Below are positions 1 through 12,084 of a stretch of DNA of 64,000 nucleotides, in pieces. Each line of letters opens with the position of its first letter. Position 1 is the stretch's first letter. Source of the stretch: Diphasiastrum complanatum (Eukaryota > Streptophyta > Lycopodiopsida > Lycopodiales > Lycopodiaceae); contig CM055104.1 in assembly GCA_029204225.1 (NCBI GenBank), positions 42,653,502 to 42,717,501 on the forward strand, written 5' to 3'. Below the pieces are notes generated by a model that made no database searches, had not been told where the DNA came from, and worked only from the letters and a program-made list of their open reading frames with translations. Made by a program: the position numbers and the translations under genes.

Positions 1-183
1 ATGTGCCGTGGTACGGCACCTATATATTTTTTTTACTTGAAAAGGGGCATTTTATGGTTTTTTTTGATAAATAAAAAAAAAAAGTTATGTAGGTGCCGTG
101 GGTGCCGTGGCACTGAAAAGGTACGGCGCCTTTGGCACATGTACCGTACCAGGTGCCGTAACAAGGCACCCGGAACTTTGCAA
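1..183. repeat. GTGCCGT / ACGGCAC motif cluster
   Basis: The first 180 bases contain at least five exact copies of GTGCCGT or its reverse complement ACGGCAC, including a near-palindrome at 3-19, separated by T- and A-rich runs. It is probably the edge of a larger repeat that starts outside the window. The open frame through it is not gene-like. Confidence 0.5.
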
Positions 184-186
184 TGA

Positions 187-1962
187 AGTTTGATCTTATG
201 CCTTTAAAAGGCCCTCATCAGACATACTTTTTCTAGTTTGTGTATTCAAGATGCTGTAGGACATTAACCAAATTAAGAAACAAAACCACTCCAGCTTTTG
301 TTCTCTTTGAACCAGTTCTGAAACAATCATAGTGGAAATGTGTCATAAAACATTTCCCAAGAAGCTTGGCTTTGTGAGTTGGACCAGGTTCTCGTTAGCT
401 CCATGGGTCCACTTCAACAAGCTCTCGATTTACAAATAATACTTGAATTGATAATGCTCGTCTGGTTTAAAGGATTGATGAACACAGCTGTGTGTGGGCA
501 CTTCATTATCCCTTGTACAATCTGTAGTGGCACTCACAAGGAGAAAAAAATTTAGTAAATATTTGAAAAGAAGAACCTTGTACGGAAAGGGGAATATGGG
601 GGCCAATGAATCCGTGGGACCAGTGAAAGCTAGAACTGTCAATGCTTCTCTCTATATCGTCGACCGTAGCATTTAAAACATAACAAGCTACAACCATAGC
701 CTAAGTTTCTGCAGATTAAATTTGAAATGAATAGGAGCCTTTATTCATTTTCTTGAAAGTTGAAACACAAAGACGAAAGGGGGCACTCTGAAAACGACAT
801 CAACCTGGAAAGTATGAGCCGGGAGCTGCCATCCATGGCGTCGCACCATTGCGACAGAGAGACCTAGCTGATCAGGTGCAGCCGCATTCAAGAGTTTCCT
901 GGTACCTTAAAGAATAATGCAGGTGTGTATAGTTGTCAACTGAAAGCTCAAGGTCGATTCTGAATGGTTGCAAGAAAGCACTCCTCTGCTTTTGCTCGAA
1001 TGGTAAACTGGTTGTCCCCTCATCAGATAAGGACCGTGAGGACTCCATGAAACAAATGTAAATGTTTGCTAAGCTTCAAACTGAAAGAGCCGAATTCGGC
1101 CATCATCCCTTGTAGCTATTATACATTTCCAAGATCTAAAAGCATTTCATCTTGTTCAAAACACTTGCCATGTCGCCACACGTCCAACTGTAAGCGTTTT
1201 CAGAACATCGAACCTTCGCAAAACACATAACTACACGTTCGCTGATCTCCTCGCCTTTTTCCTCAAAATATGGCAAGATCTATTGGATTTTTTCAGAACA
1301 CCAAAGTGTCTGAAGAGTGCTAAAATAGATGCACTAGGGCAAAATAATCCTATTGGCACTTTAAATCCTGTGTAACTTTCTTCCATGCTGTTTCCATTGG
1401 TGTCCATAGCACTGGTTGGCGTTAATAGCATTTCCTGAAGGTTCAACTGCCAGTCACATATTGGACCAAGGCATGTCACTGACCCGTTTCTTTTCCTTCT
1501 TTTACACTATGGATTTTCCCTCACTGAGCATGGCCATTGTGTGTTTCAGCTAGCCTAGATTGTCATCTTCCCAACCTCAAGATACTCGTATTTCACAAAC
1601 TGCTGCTGAAGTACAGATTTCTTGCTCAAAATGTAGGGGAAACACAAACTTCCTGACACATTGCAACAAAATAATTTCGTCAGGAGTATGACAGGAAAAC
1701 CAGAAGCCTGCTCGGAAACATTACTCACAATGCTCACGGAGCAACAACAACCAAAGGATGGAATCATCAGCTCCAAGCTGAGGGCAGGTAATATTTTGGC
1801 ATCGAATCAGCATTCAGCAACAGCAGCAATGATCGTTGCATCATGAAAACAGAACGATTCAGACAAACACTCAAACCCTAGCAAGAAACCGATCGAAAGA
1901 ACAAATGCTGGAAGAAAAATAGCAGAGAAAACAATGCCAGCGACAAGAAAAAAAAAACAGAC

Positions 1963-1968
<6 letters not shown>
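187..1968. other. No gene recognised
   Basis: I see no gene, transposon domain or strong repeat here. Short open frames on both strands lack recognisable motifs and overlap one another. Confidence 0.5.
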
Positions 1969-2014
<46 letters not shown>

Positions 2015-2023
2015 AATAGACAG

Positions 2024-2060
<37 letters not shown>
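1969..2060. repeat. (GA)n microsatellite, interrupted
   Basis: Two GA tracts are separated by a short AAT/ACAG-containing spacer. Open frames across them are composed of alternating Arg-Glu or Ser-Leu and are artefacts. Confidence 0.95.
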
Positions 2061-2061
<1 letters not shown>

Positions 2062-2519
2062 GCGGGAGGATGGTAAGGCAGCGACGACCTCCGTGGACCG
2101 TAAATATTTTCGGGTTTTTGGCCTATATATCATATATATATATGTATGTATGTATTATGGTCCTTTTCATGATTGTCGAAAGTGATCATTTATTATAATG
2201 AATCAATGTCGATGTCGACGTCGCTGCTTCGTTATTTATTTTTCAATACACGTTGAGAGTTACCTTATATCTTATCAATTCCTGCACCGCAATCTACATT
2301 TCATTTAATGCATTTTTCTTTTGTGATGATGGCCATGCTGCCTCAAAAGTACATTCATGATTCTATGATTTTAGTGAGTATGACAAATGTACCATTAATC
2401 ACCATATTTATTTCTGATACTTTACATTTATGTAACATGATTGTTTATGTTTTTTTAAGTTCTAGTACACCAATCAAGTCCAAAAGTTCAAAACTCTCTC
2501 ATAATTAAAACATAAGTCA
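2061..2519. other. No gene recognised
   Basis: AT-rich sequence with a short (TA)n run near 2125-2145. No coding or mobile-element signature was seen. Confidence 0.5.
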
Positions 2520-2719
2520 ATGACATTGGGAGGACTCAGGAGTGGGAACTTGGGTCATGACTCATACCTAGATTTTTGCCCATTGCAATATGCTCTAACT
2601 TTGAGTCTTTGCCCCTTGGTGCACTCACAAGTCACATTGTCACCTGCACAGTCCTCCTCCTTTGACGAGGATAGTTTCAACTTTCTTGCTCGCACAAGGC
2701 TCAAGTGAGCCCTCTCTCT

Positions 2720-2995
2720 CTCTTCTCTTGCTTTGACAAGGGCATTGTCTTACTAGCATGGGGGAGTGATCCTCCTCCTTTAACAAGAGTAGTTTTTTAC
2801 TGGCAAAAGGGGAGCCTTCTCTCTCCTCTCATGCTTTGACAAGGGTAGTCTCTTACTAGCATGGGGGAGCCAGGTCTCTTACTATTACAGTGTGGTTTTG
2901 ATTCCTATGACCATGGCCACTCACCATGGGCATAAATTGGTCATGGGGGAGTCAGTTCTCTTACTATCACAATGTGGTTTTATGCCCATGGCCAC
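2720..2995 (+). repeat. Degenerate tandem/direct repeats
   Basis: A block reading GCTTTGACAAGGG...CTTACTAGCATGGGGGAG occurs near 2731 and again near 2832. A second block, CTCTTACTAT...GTGTGGTTTT...CCATGGCCACTC, occurs near 2876 and again near 2957. This is a diverged array with a period of roughly 80-100 bp. Confidence 0.7.
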
Positions 2996-3520
2996 TCGCT
3001 CAAAATAAGACATTCAAGATTCTCCCTCTTCCATTTAGTTTTTAAGAACTTTAGTTCACCCGATTAACCTCATTATGTGGTTGAGGTAGCACACCTATCA
3101 TGTCTTTGAGCTCAAACCACAAGGAAATTTGGCACCTAATGATGTTCTCATTGACGAATTCAAAACTTTTCCCTCCCCCGGGTTTCAAGTCCCCTTGTTA
3201 CCCTCGTTAAACTCATTGAGTGGTTGACGGAGCGTGGGGGTAAAAGACAATCATGTCTTTAAGCCCCAAGGGTTTTGACATGTTTGGAGCCTTCTCCTCT
3301 GCTATGTTCCTCCTCCTATCATTGTATGCTAGCATTCATTAATGCTGACATATTTGGAGCCTTATACTTCTTGATTAGGGGTTAACATTATCCATGGCTC
3401 GCTCTCTCTCGCTTAATGCTCTTTCTAAACAATTTCCAATATTGGGCTGAAGGCCCTTTAATTCAGTTGAGGCCTAGTACATTCTCACTATGCATACAAA
3501 GATTCGAACTTGGGTGGGCA

Positions 3521-3641
3521 AGTGCACACCAAGGGAGCAAGGAGCAAGTGCACACCAAGGAAGCAAGGAGCTTAGCAATCATGATCACACTCCAAGTGCA
3601 CACCCAGAGAGCAAGGAGCTTAGCAATCATGATCATATTCC
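3521..3641 (+). repeat. 48-bp tandem repeat, 2.5 copies
   Basis: A 48-bp unit beginning AAGTGCACACC and ending in TCATGATCA-CTCC lies at 3546-3593 and 3594-3641. A truncated first copy lies at 3521-3545. Confidence 0.8.
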
Positions 3642-4953
3642 TTAGACTTAAAACTAAACCATTAAGTGGTTATGATCTTGATCATTCAAAAAAATTCATT
3701 GCATTATTATAATTTCAAGAAATGTTGGCCTTCTTGAGCACCAATGATCATTTCAGACATAGAGTCTCTCCTATATGGCACACTTTCATTGGTCCATGTT
3801 TCAAAACTAGCTTCCCCCCCTTTCATAATATTTTTAAAGTTCCCACCTTGTGGTACCCGAGGCAACACTCCTCTATCCATGTACGGCAAACTTTAAAGTG
3901 CATTGTTTGGGCACATCTTAAGATCAATGTCAACCTAAAGCATAATGCTTTTGGTTGCAAGGGCCCTCAGATAGGAGATAGGACAAAAAGCCACAACAAA
4001 TTGGTGTACTTATAGTTTGAACCCACCCCGATTCAAATCAACGAAAGAATATGCTTGTTCTTTAAGCTTGTAGTTTTGCATAGGTTTAAACTGTACAAAT
4101 AAACTTGATCCTCAAAATTAGGAGTAAGAAAAGTAACGAAGTTGTCATGGACATTTGTGCAACGTTAGTACACATATATTTCACCTAACTCTAAGTACAT
4201 TGTTTTTCCATACCTTTTAAATAGCATGTAGAAACATTTGAGGACATATTATAGTTTATGAAATTGATGTGCTTTATTTTACGAACATGTTATGAATCTT
4301 GAAGTTCATGAAAAAGAAGTTAGCAAGTGATGCCATGGTATACAAAATAGAAAATTATAGCCAATAGAAAATTTGAGTCACAAAAGAGCAATATCCTTCT
4401 ACTATGTTCAATTGTCGTTCATTTATGGCTCAATCAAACATACTTGCCATAAATTTACAGTCACTTTACTTCATGGAATGGCCATTGAAAATCCATATAC
4501 TACATTGAATGATCAACTTCCTCAAAGTTTGGGAGCGACAATGAGAATCCATTCCTTGGTGAAAGCTCATGTCCAAAACATAAATGTCTCATGTAGAATG
4601 CAAGGAACATAATCACATATTTTACATGTCTTTTCTAGCCCATAGGTTCTTTTGTTACTAGTAAAAAATGTCCCAACTCAAAAGAAATTTATCATATTAT
4701 AAAATGCCACATGAAAGCTATTGCATCAAATTCGACTACCTTTGAGTATGAGTAAGTAGCATCTTAGTCAACTCTTATGTAAGAGACTGAACTTTTGTAT
4801 TAAGGATTGTGTGAAAAAACGCCATCTCTTTCACATTGAAGATTTGGCCATCTTCAATAACTTCAACAAATCAGTCTTTTCTATCTGTCTGCAGAAATAC
4901 ACTGTCTTCGCAACAGTCTGCATAAATGAACTAATTGTCACGCAGTTCGCATT
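3642..4953. other. No gene recognised
   Basis: Open frames at 3722-4015 and 4373-4612 on the plus strand have no recognised motif. The stretch next to 4954 may be the diverged downstream part of the adjacent copia gag relic. Confidence 0.4.
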
Positions 4954-5403
4954 TTATCCAACTCCTAAAAAAGTCTCTCTATGCTTCAAACCATATCCAC
5001 TTGCATTACAAACACCCTCATCACAATATACATATTGGTCTTGAGAAATGTTACCTTCATGCGAAGAAATACTCCCTTTCTCCATGATCCTTAATTTTTT
5101 ATTGTTGACCCTTGATCCATGAAGTCTTTGGAGAAGCTCCCATGCATTCTTTGCTGATGTAGCACACCTTACTTCATATATGAGGTTATTTGAGACATTC
5201 ACTCTTATGTATGCTAGAGCTTTTCTAGCTCTATTCTCGTAGTTTGCCAAGTCTTGCACTTGATGAGGTTTTGCCTCAATCCCAAGCACAATTTATATCA
5301 TATTATGTTCAAGAAGAAGTGACTTCGTATTCTCCCTCCAAATGAAATAATTAAAAAATGTAAGCCTATCACAACTTCTAAACATAAAACTAGAATGAGA
5401 CAT
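4954..5403 (-). pseudogene. Ty1/copia gag (UBN2-type) relic
   Basis: Reading down from an ATG at 5401-5403, the frame gives a copia Gag N-terminus with LTFFNYFIWREN, the usual 'L-x-x-x-N-Y-x-x-W' opening. After one in-frame TAA it continues with KALAYIRVNVSN and AKNAWELLQRLHGS, the conserved middle of UBN2/Retrotran_gag_2 proteins, which form the capsid of copia particles. About 150 codons remain of a gag that usually exceeds 200. No zinc knuckle, protease or pol follows on this strand, so this is an isolated fragment. The family assignment is firm; which copia lineage it belongs to is not. Confidence 0.8.
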
Positions 5404-7261
5404 CTTGAATGAACTTGAGTAGATTGGAAAGAACTTGATCACAACTTGACCAAAAATCAAATAGAATGGTTTGCAAACTCTTTTTCCCTTCTAAATAGAC
5501 CATAAGAGTGTTCAACGAAAGAATCTTGGACTCAAATCAAAGAACGATAGGATTTAGAAAAAGATGTATGCATAACCCTACTCACTTTTCAAGATCATTA
5601 TGCAAAGCTTTGAATGAATCCATGACAAACTTGATCAACCTTGATCAACCTCAAATAGAATTTGATACAGCCTATTCTAGTGCCAACTTGCACTCTTTTT
5701 GTGTCTATTAGACTCTCTAAAATCACAAAAAATAGATCACACAAGATCTAGAAGATTGAAATCAAATTATGTGCTAGAATTTTTATTAAGAAATGACCAA
5801 ACTTTCAAAGATTGATATTCCCTCAAATCAAATGTTACAAACACATTTCATCAGTGTTATAAAAAGATTCTAACACCTAAGAATAATTCAAATATAATTC
5901 TCAGTTACTGACAAACAATCTAACTTTCAATTTCAATGAAACTAGCAATCAAAGGCAAGTGAGAAATCCTAACACTACCCATTTCTAAAAAGAATAAACC
6001 TGAATGTTTAGACCTCTATGTGGAGTGCAAAACACACCAAATACAGCAAGTTTTGGTATGAAGTGAAACTTCGAGTAATGTCTTTTCATTTATGTATGAA
6101 ATTATATAAAACATTGTGCCCAAAATTCTAACACATAAGAACTAGCTAGTCATGGAGAAGTGGATATCAAGCACATAACATGACTTGATCTAAGACTTGA
6201 GCTCTGAAAACTTTCTTAATAAAGGTTATAGGAAGATGTTGAACTTGATGAATAGCCTCCAATAGATCTCTTGATGCAAAACAATGTCCTTGTCTTTCAA
6301 GCTCATATTTCGACATATGGCTTCTTGATTCTTCAAGATGCATCGAATATTCATAACATCAACCACTACCTTTGTCACTTCAAATGGCCTACAAAATAAC
6401 AAAGAGAAAAAATATATTGGCTAAAAAACTGATGGTCCTCACCACCAAGCCTCAAACACCAAAAACAATACTTGTTTTGGCAATGTTATGTGACTAGCTT
6501 AATGCTCCACTTGTTGTTTTCCTTGTAGCTCTTTACAACTTTGAGAACATCTTATAATGAGTTGCACAATCCTATAAATGCTTTTAGATTTACCTTGGCC
6601 TCCTACCAAAGTATCTTCATCTTCAGGCACACCAAATGCAAAATCTTGCACTTCTACTGTTGATAATCCTCAATCTTGCACTTCTAGTGTTGATAATCCT
6701 CAAGCTTGTGGATTCCGGTCTGACTTCTCTTTGAAACAAATGAAAAATGCTTTAAAATGACCTATATGAAAGTTTAATGAAGCCTTAAGAAAGATCTAAT
6801 ACCATGTTAAAATTTTTCAACAATGAGCATAAGCTGGCAAGCTTGATTCTACTTAAAGACCACAAAATGCAATGAGCCACAAAATCACACTACAGCTTCA
6901 TTACATCACCAAGATTTTTAAGGTTCAATTCAAGCATTTCGCAAGAGCTCTACATATGATCAACAATAATCTTCATTCATATGCCCATACACAGTACATA
7001 AGAAAGATCACACTACTAGCTAATGAAGTAATAGCCTCTTCCTCTCCTGCTATCCCTCCACAATAAAACAAATGAGAAGTGCAATGAAGGAATGTTATCT
7101 CTATTCCAATAATGAAAATGAATGGTTTAATCCCTATTTACATGAAGTATGGAGGGTAAGATTACCCTCCAAACCTTGATCTAATCTGCAACTTACATTA
7201 TCCTAGCCTTACATTGTCACCAATGGTCAAGATGAGACATTGGTAAATGTAGCCAATAGAA
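5404..7261. other. No gene recognised; AT-rich
   Basis: AT-rich sequence without recognisable genes. A TTGATCAACC decamer is directly repeated near 5635. Sequence near 7020-7260 may be the rest of the LTR-like repeat annotated at 7262-7465 (read on the minus strand it includes an 'ATGTAAATAGGG' TATA-like run), but this is not proven. Confidence 0.4.
6642..6701 (+). repeat. 30-bp perfect-period tandem duplication
   Basis: AATCTTGCACTTCTA followed by TGTTGATAATCCTC is present at 6642-6671 and again at 6672-6701, differing at one base. The duplication keeps an open frame, but no protein is recognised. Confidence 0.85.
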
Positions 7262-7465
7262 TCTTTGTAGCACTCCAAAGAGATAAATTGAGGCTGAAGT
7301 TTGCACAATGTTATCCTCCTAAGTTGGCCTCACATATTGGCGTAATTTGACATTTTAAAATACCATGTGGACAAACTCCCCTAATGTGAACAATACCACA
7401 TTTGCCTAAGTTTAATATTTGCAATCTTGGCCTAAGTTGCCATTTGCAAATCTTTGACAAAGGCG
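7262..7465 (-). repeat. Dispersed LTR-like repeat, copy 1
   Basis: Read on the minus strand, this block matches the plus-strand block at about 17320-17530. Shared landmarks are TTGTCAAAGAT, GCAAATGTGGTATTGTTCAC, GGGGAGTTTGT-CACATGGTATT and TCTTTGGAGTGCTAC. Copy 2 starts at a TGTG dinucleotide next to a purine tract, so the family is probably the LTR of an unidentified retrotransposon. Confidence 0.65.
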
Positions 7466-8239
7466 ACTACTAAGAACATGTCATGTCTTAATCTGATTTG
7501 TAAAGTACAAACTAAGCATTCTTTTAATCAGTTAGCCATATGTATATATCCAATCGATCAATCGAATATCTAGAGCGCGATTATTTGTTCTTTCTCTCTA
7601 TTATCACAGAGCATTGTTTCAGAAAGAATGCAATTATGTCTGCATTCAAACTTGTATTTATTCATGACTGAATATTCCATGTTCCAGTAATCTAGGTCGT
7701 TGTTTGTGTGACTAATAGTCTGTGTTGATTGCAATGCTCTAAAATCCACACTATTATGCTTCCGCAATCAAAACTATAAATCAGTATAACTTCATGCATG
7801 GCTACAAAATCAATTGTGTCGATCCAGTGACTTCAAAGCTGTGATCAAGTAGGATGGTCTTCGAACTATCGAAGTCGGCCTGAATCCGGTAGACGTATTT
7901 TCATGCGTGCTTAAGTGCCATCTTTTAGGATCATGATTGTTGGAGGATGTGTCCTGTGAGAGATTATGCAAATGCCAACTTAGACCAATATTATAGAGGT
8001 TCTATATGGACATGATGAAGGTATTGTTAAGCCGCCGAATGTTCGCATCGACTATTTGAGTTGATATATTAGCCAAATAGTCGGTGCCAGCCGAATAGTC
8101 GATGTCGGTTGAGTCACATAACATTGTCATCGATTCTTTTGTATTTCTGTAGACATATTTACATACAACAAATGAATGGATCTAGATTAGCAATGAGATA
8201 AGGGATGGAGAGGATAAAATCCCAACACCCTTCTTGAAT

Positions 8240-8710
8240 TAGAATCCCTGAATACATTGACTTTAAGATTCAAGATAGCACAAAAGTTCTTGTGTGCTTC
8301 CTGATTTAACCCCTTTGTAAAAATATCAGCTGCCATGTACTAGGTTCTGCAAAATTTCATACTTACCTCCTTGTTGAGTATTTTGCTCCTCATGTAGAGG
8401 TACTTAATCTCAATGTGCTTGCTCCTAGAGTGAAATCTAGGATTGATCGATAATGCAATAGCACTCTGATTGTCACACTGAATAATTGTTGGGGCAGTTT
8501 GTCTGAGACCAATGAATTACTCAACCAAATTGTCTCTTTAGTAGCTTGAGAGGCTGCAATGTATTAAGACTCTGTTGACGACATTGCAATGGAGGTTTGC
8601 TTTCAAATATTCTAGGAAATTGGACCATTATTGAACAAGAAGACAAATCCAGAAGTTGATTTCCTGGCATCGACATCGCCTACCCAATTTGCATCTGTAT
8701 ATCCATGAAC
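8240..8710 (-). pseudogene. Ty1/copia RNase H / pol C-terminus relic
   Basis: Reading down from about 8710, the conceptual translation opens with HGYTDANWVGDVDARKSTSG, the classic start of the copia RNase H domain containing its first catalytic Asp. It then passes through frameshifts and two stops to PRFHSRSKHIEIKY, the conserved 'H-x-R-x-K-H-I-E' segment, and ends with ADIFTKGL, the usual last motif of copia Pol. This covers the last 150 or so codons of pol. A 3' LTR would be expected just below 8240, and the sequence down to about 7950 shares a short match (GAGATTATGCAAATGCCAAC) with the LTR-like block at 17275. The relic is non-functional. Confidence 0.82.
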
Positions 8711-10735
8711 GGTAACCATAATTGTAACAAGAATGGTTTCATACTATAAGTATTGTGAGCAGACACTTCTTGTATTTTAATATTTGATTTTGACGAAATT
8801 TTCCATCCCACGTGGCATTTCTTATAGGGCCCTTTTGTAATCATGAACTCTTGTAATGGTTGACAGATCCCAAAATCAATTGTAAGTGTAATGATTGTGA
8901 CCTCATAAACTGACTGATTGCATCTCGGTAAGGTCATTCATTGTTTAAGCCAAATTTATTTTAATCAATAATTGACATATTTAAGAAAATTTGAAAAAAA
9001 TTCAGCTTACATAATTGGGACTTTCAAATTCTATTTGATATGGACTAGAATTGTGAAAATTGATTTCCATCATCGAACTCTCAATTTCATTGTTATCAAT
9101 CCAAATCGAAATGATATCTATATATATGGCATCAAGTCCACATGTAGTGATTTACAAAAAGATTAACTTTTTTACGTAAACTGCCTAACTAAACTGAAAA
9201 ATTGCTTCTTAAGAAAACTGTACTCATGCATGAAATTTCACCATCCAAACTATTGTAACACCTAGTACCATGTTCCTAGACATGAAAAGTGACTTAACAA
9301 TGATTTTTCCACAGACATGCACAACTATTGCTTGACTTTTTGACATGCAATTAGAACATTCCGATATTTTGCCAATTTCTGAACAAAAAATTTCCAAACT
9401 TTTGACAATCATAACTTTTGCTATAGAGCACCAAATTGAATGTTGTAAAGCATAGTATGAGGGTAGGTTAGCAAGATGCCTTCTACATCACCCTAGGTTA
9501 TATTGTCCACATGTGTGAGCTGTTAGGCTAGAAAAACCAGTAGGAGGATGCACTTTTTAAAGGAGGATTTGTCAAAAATCACATCTACACTTGCATGACA
9601 TTAAATAGACATTACAATAGATTTATTCATGAGATATTAGTAGAAGCTTTAATCAGGTCCGTCAAAGGTCTGTAGGCTCAAATCAACCAAACATTGTTTT
9701 CTAGGAGGGCGCCTACCAAGCAAGGTTTGGTATTTTGTTGACTAAGCCTCCAAGCACCAAAATAGGTGCATGAAGGCTTGAATCAAAGGTAATTCAACCT
9801 ATCTGCACCTCTAAGAACATGCATGCAAAGCTTTACAAATAGCAATTGACTCAAACTCCCAAAATAGTGAGAGAAAAAAAAACCATATTTTCTACTTTTT
9901 GGCATGTTCTGATGGATCATAACCACATGCAAGTGCAGTCATATCTTGACTATTGTAATTTGACCTCATGAAAGCATTGAATGTTCTGATTATACTCAGT
10001 ACTAACTCTTACTAATTGATTTTAGCCAAACATCAAATTTGCCCATAATGTGATCTTGATCTATTATTGACCATATAACTAGCATGCAATTAGAACATGT
10101 CATAATGACTGAAAAACAGGCTTTGGTACTAGTGAAAAGGGATAACATTAGATACTATTAGAGAGAGAAAATCTCCTCCTCTTTCTACTTTATTTTGCTT
10201 GCATTTGATCATGTTATAGATGGTGAATGCTTGTATTGTTTTTGTTAATCATGCTCTCACATTCAAGCACAGCCATTGGCACACGCATTCTCCACATTTA
10301 GTTCACAAAACTAATATGCACAAGATCCACATTCAAGAAAAATAAGTGTTAGATCCATACATCCCAATAAGTGATCATCAAGATCCATAGGTAGGGCTTT
10401 GAATACATTGTTTAGCTCCCTTGAGAAGATCGACCTCCAGAGGAGAAGATGTAGAACCATTGATGCTTAGATTAACCAAAAAAGATTATGATTTAGAGCC
10501 ATTCATGTCTGTCGGGGAAACAAAATGGATTGAGTCCGTGGTGGTCAGACGGGTCAAAACAATCGGATCGGAACGATCCTACTACTACTTGAAGACAGTG
10601 GTCGACTAATACCCTTGGTGCGTGCACTACTACTACAATAGGCAAACACAAAATAGAGTTTGATTGTGAAAGTAGAAGAGTACACAGTCAGACAAATCAA
10701 TTAGAGAGTCAAAAAGGAGCGAAAAGCATCCAATA
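8711..10735. other. No gene recognised
   Basis: Two kilobases of AT-rich DNA without a recognisable gene. Short open frames at 8680-8937 (minus) and 10421-10609 (plus) have no family motif. Confidence 0.5.
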
Positions 10736-11235
10736 CTAACAAAATCTGAACGCAAAATCATCTCCATACCAGATGCATAGGTCCATCGTAGCTCGGATGT
10801 ATCTCATGACTTTGAGAAGAGCCTTACAATGTATGATTCCAGGATTAGACATGAACTGGCTTAATGAGCTAACTGCAAAAGCAATGTCAGGTCTTGTATA
10901 GACCATTACATACATGAGAGAGCCGAGTATCAATTGATACATTTCTCATTTGCTCCTTTTCCTCGCTTTGTCTGAGGACATTGGTCCTTCCACAGTCATA
11001 GTTTTCCTTGAATTCGGTAGAGATATACTCTCCACCGTTGTCGGATCTTAGGGCTTTGAACTTCTTACCAGTTTCTTTCTCTACACTCTCCTTGAATATT
11101 TTGAAACAATTGAAAGCTTCTGATTTCTTCCTAGTAAAGCACACCATTGTCCTTCTGGAAAATTCATCAATAAAAGTGATGAAGTACTTTGCATCCTTTA
11201 ATGACGAATTCTACATTGGGCCACAAATGTAAGAT
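10736..11235 (-). pseudogene. Ty1/copia integrase-RT deletion chimera
   Basis: Two distant parts of one copia polyprotein are joined. From about 11235 down to 11010 the translation gives SLKDAKYFITFIDEFSRRTM and LRSDNGGEYISTEF, the integrase core with the first two acidic residues of the DDE triad. Immediately after, at about 10985, it switches to the end of reverse transcriptase: EEKEQMRNV, then in another frame LGSLMYVMVYTRPDIAFAVS. The integrase C-terminus and nearly all of RT, which usually separate these segments by more than a kilobase, are gone. The integrase piece closely resembles those at 38.4 kb and 60.2 kb, so all three belong to one copia family. Confidence 0.85.
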
Positions 11236-11470
11236 CTTTGCTAGCTTCTTTATTATGTCATAGTTTTTTTCGGTATGTGATTATGAAGAAAGATTCTTTA
11301 TCAAAAGGATTTTGAAAAGACAAAGCATCAAGACTCAAGTATTCAGGTGATCAAGTTTGCAACAAGTTTCTCAACATATGTAGCACACACCAACTTCCAA
11401 CCTCAATATTACTTTTAGATGGGGTAGATGAGAGAAAATATAGAACAAGCTTTGTGTTTCTACATTTGTC

Positions 11471-11885
11471 TTATGTTGGTGAGGCTATTGATCGTGTTAA
11501 TATTGTTGAGAATAGGTTGTTAAGTGAGGCCTTAAATGACATGTGATCACATGTTTCCTTGTTTGAAAGAAAATTGAGTGCAAGTTTTTTGAGTGGCTTT
11601 GCTAAAAATTGTTTTGTACATACTTCACTAGAAGCCTTATCTAGGGATGAGGTGAGACCCATAAAATTTGTTTTTATAGGATGTAATGGCAATATTAAGG
11701 GGGAAATAAGTGTGGTTGAAGGTAATATCTTTGTAAGTCCAAGTATTATTGATTTTCAAGATGCTTATGATGTTGAATCATTAGCATATTCATTATCTAA
11801 TGTAAGGAGTGTACCTAGGGAGAGTATTTTAGTTATCATGAGCTCAAAATTTCTAGAATTTGATCACCCTAAGGGAAATCTTTAA
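11471..11885 (+). pseudogene. Orphan retroelement-associated ORF, copy 1
   Basis: The open frame 11559-11885 begins in a segment shared with the plus-strand copy at 15910-16390. Common protein landmarks are FLSGFAKN, HTSLEALSRDEVRPIKFVFI, GCNGNIKGEIS and YDVESL. I do not recognise the family. Relative to the second copy it lacks about 26 codons between GEIS and GNIFVSPS. The retained reading frame in both copies argues that it was coding when amplified. It could be an accessory ORF of an LTR element, because copy 2 lies directly upstream of a purine tract and LTR-like sequence. No start context could be judged; an upstream portion is frameshifted. Confidence 0.5.
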
Positions 11886-12084
11886 TGACAGGCACCAAAT
11901 TTGAGTTATCCCAAAAGATGCACATTGAATTTTAGTTATCACGTGTGATAGGGGTTTGACAAGGGGTTGAACTTGAGCTGTCTTAATATTAAGCAGCAAA
12001 ATCATATGTTAGGTAGCAAATTTTGGCTTTCTCGAGAGATAGAGGCACAAAAATGGGCTATTCACATTGATAGACACCAAGTTT

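Noticed and set aside
1807-2185. Open frames of 80-110 codons over the GA tracts
   Set aside because: They consist of Arg-Glu or Ser-Leu dipeptides from a microsatellite and have no other content.
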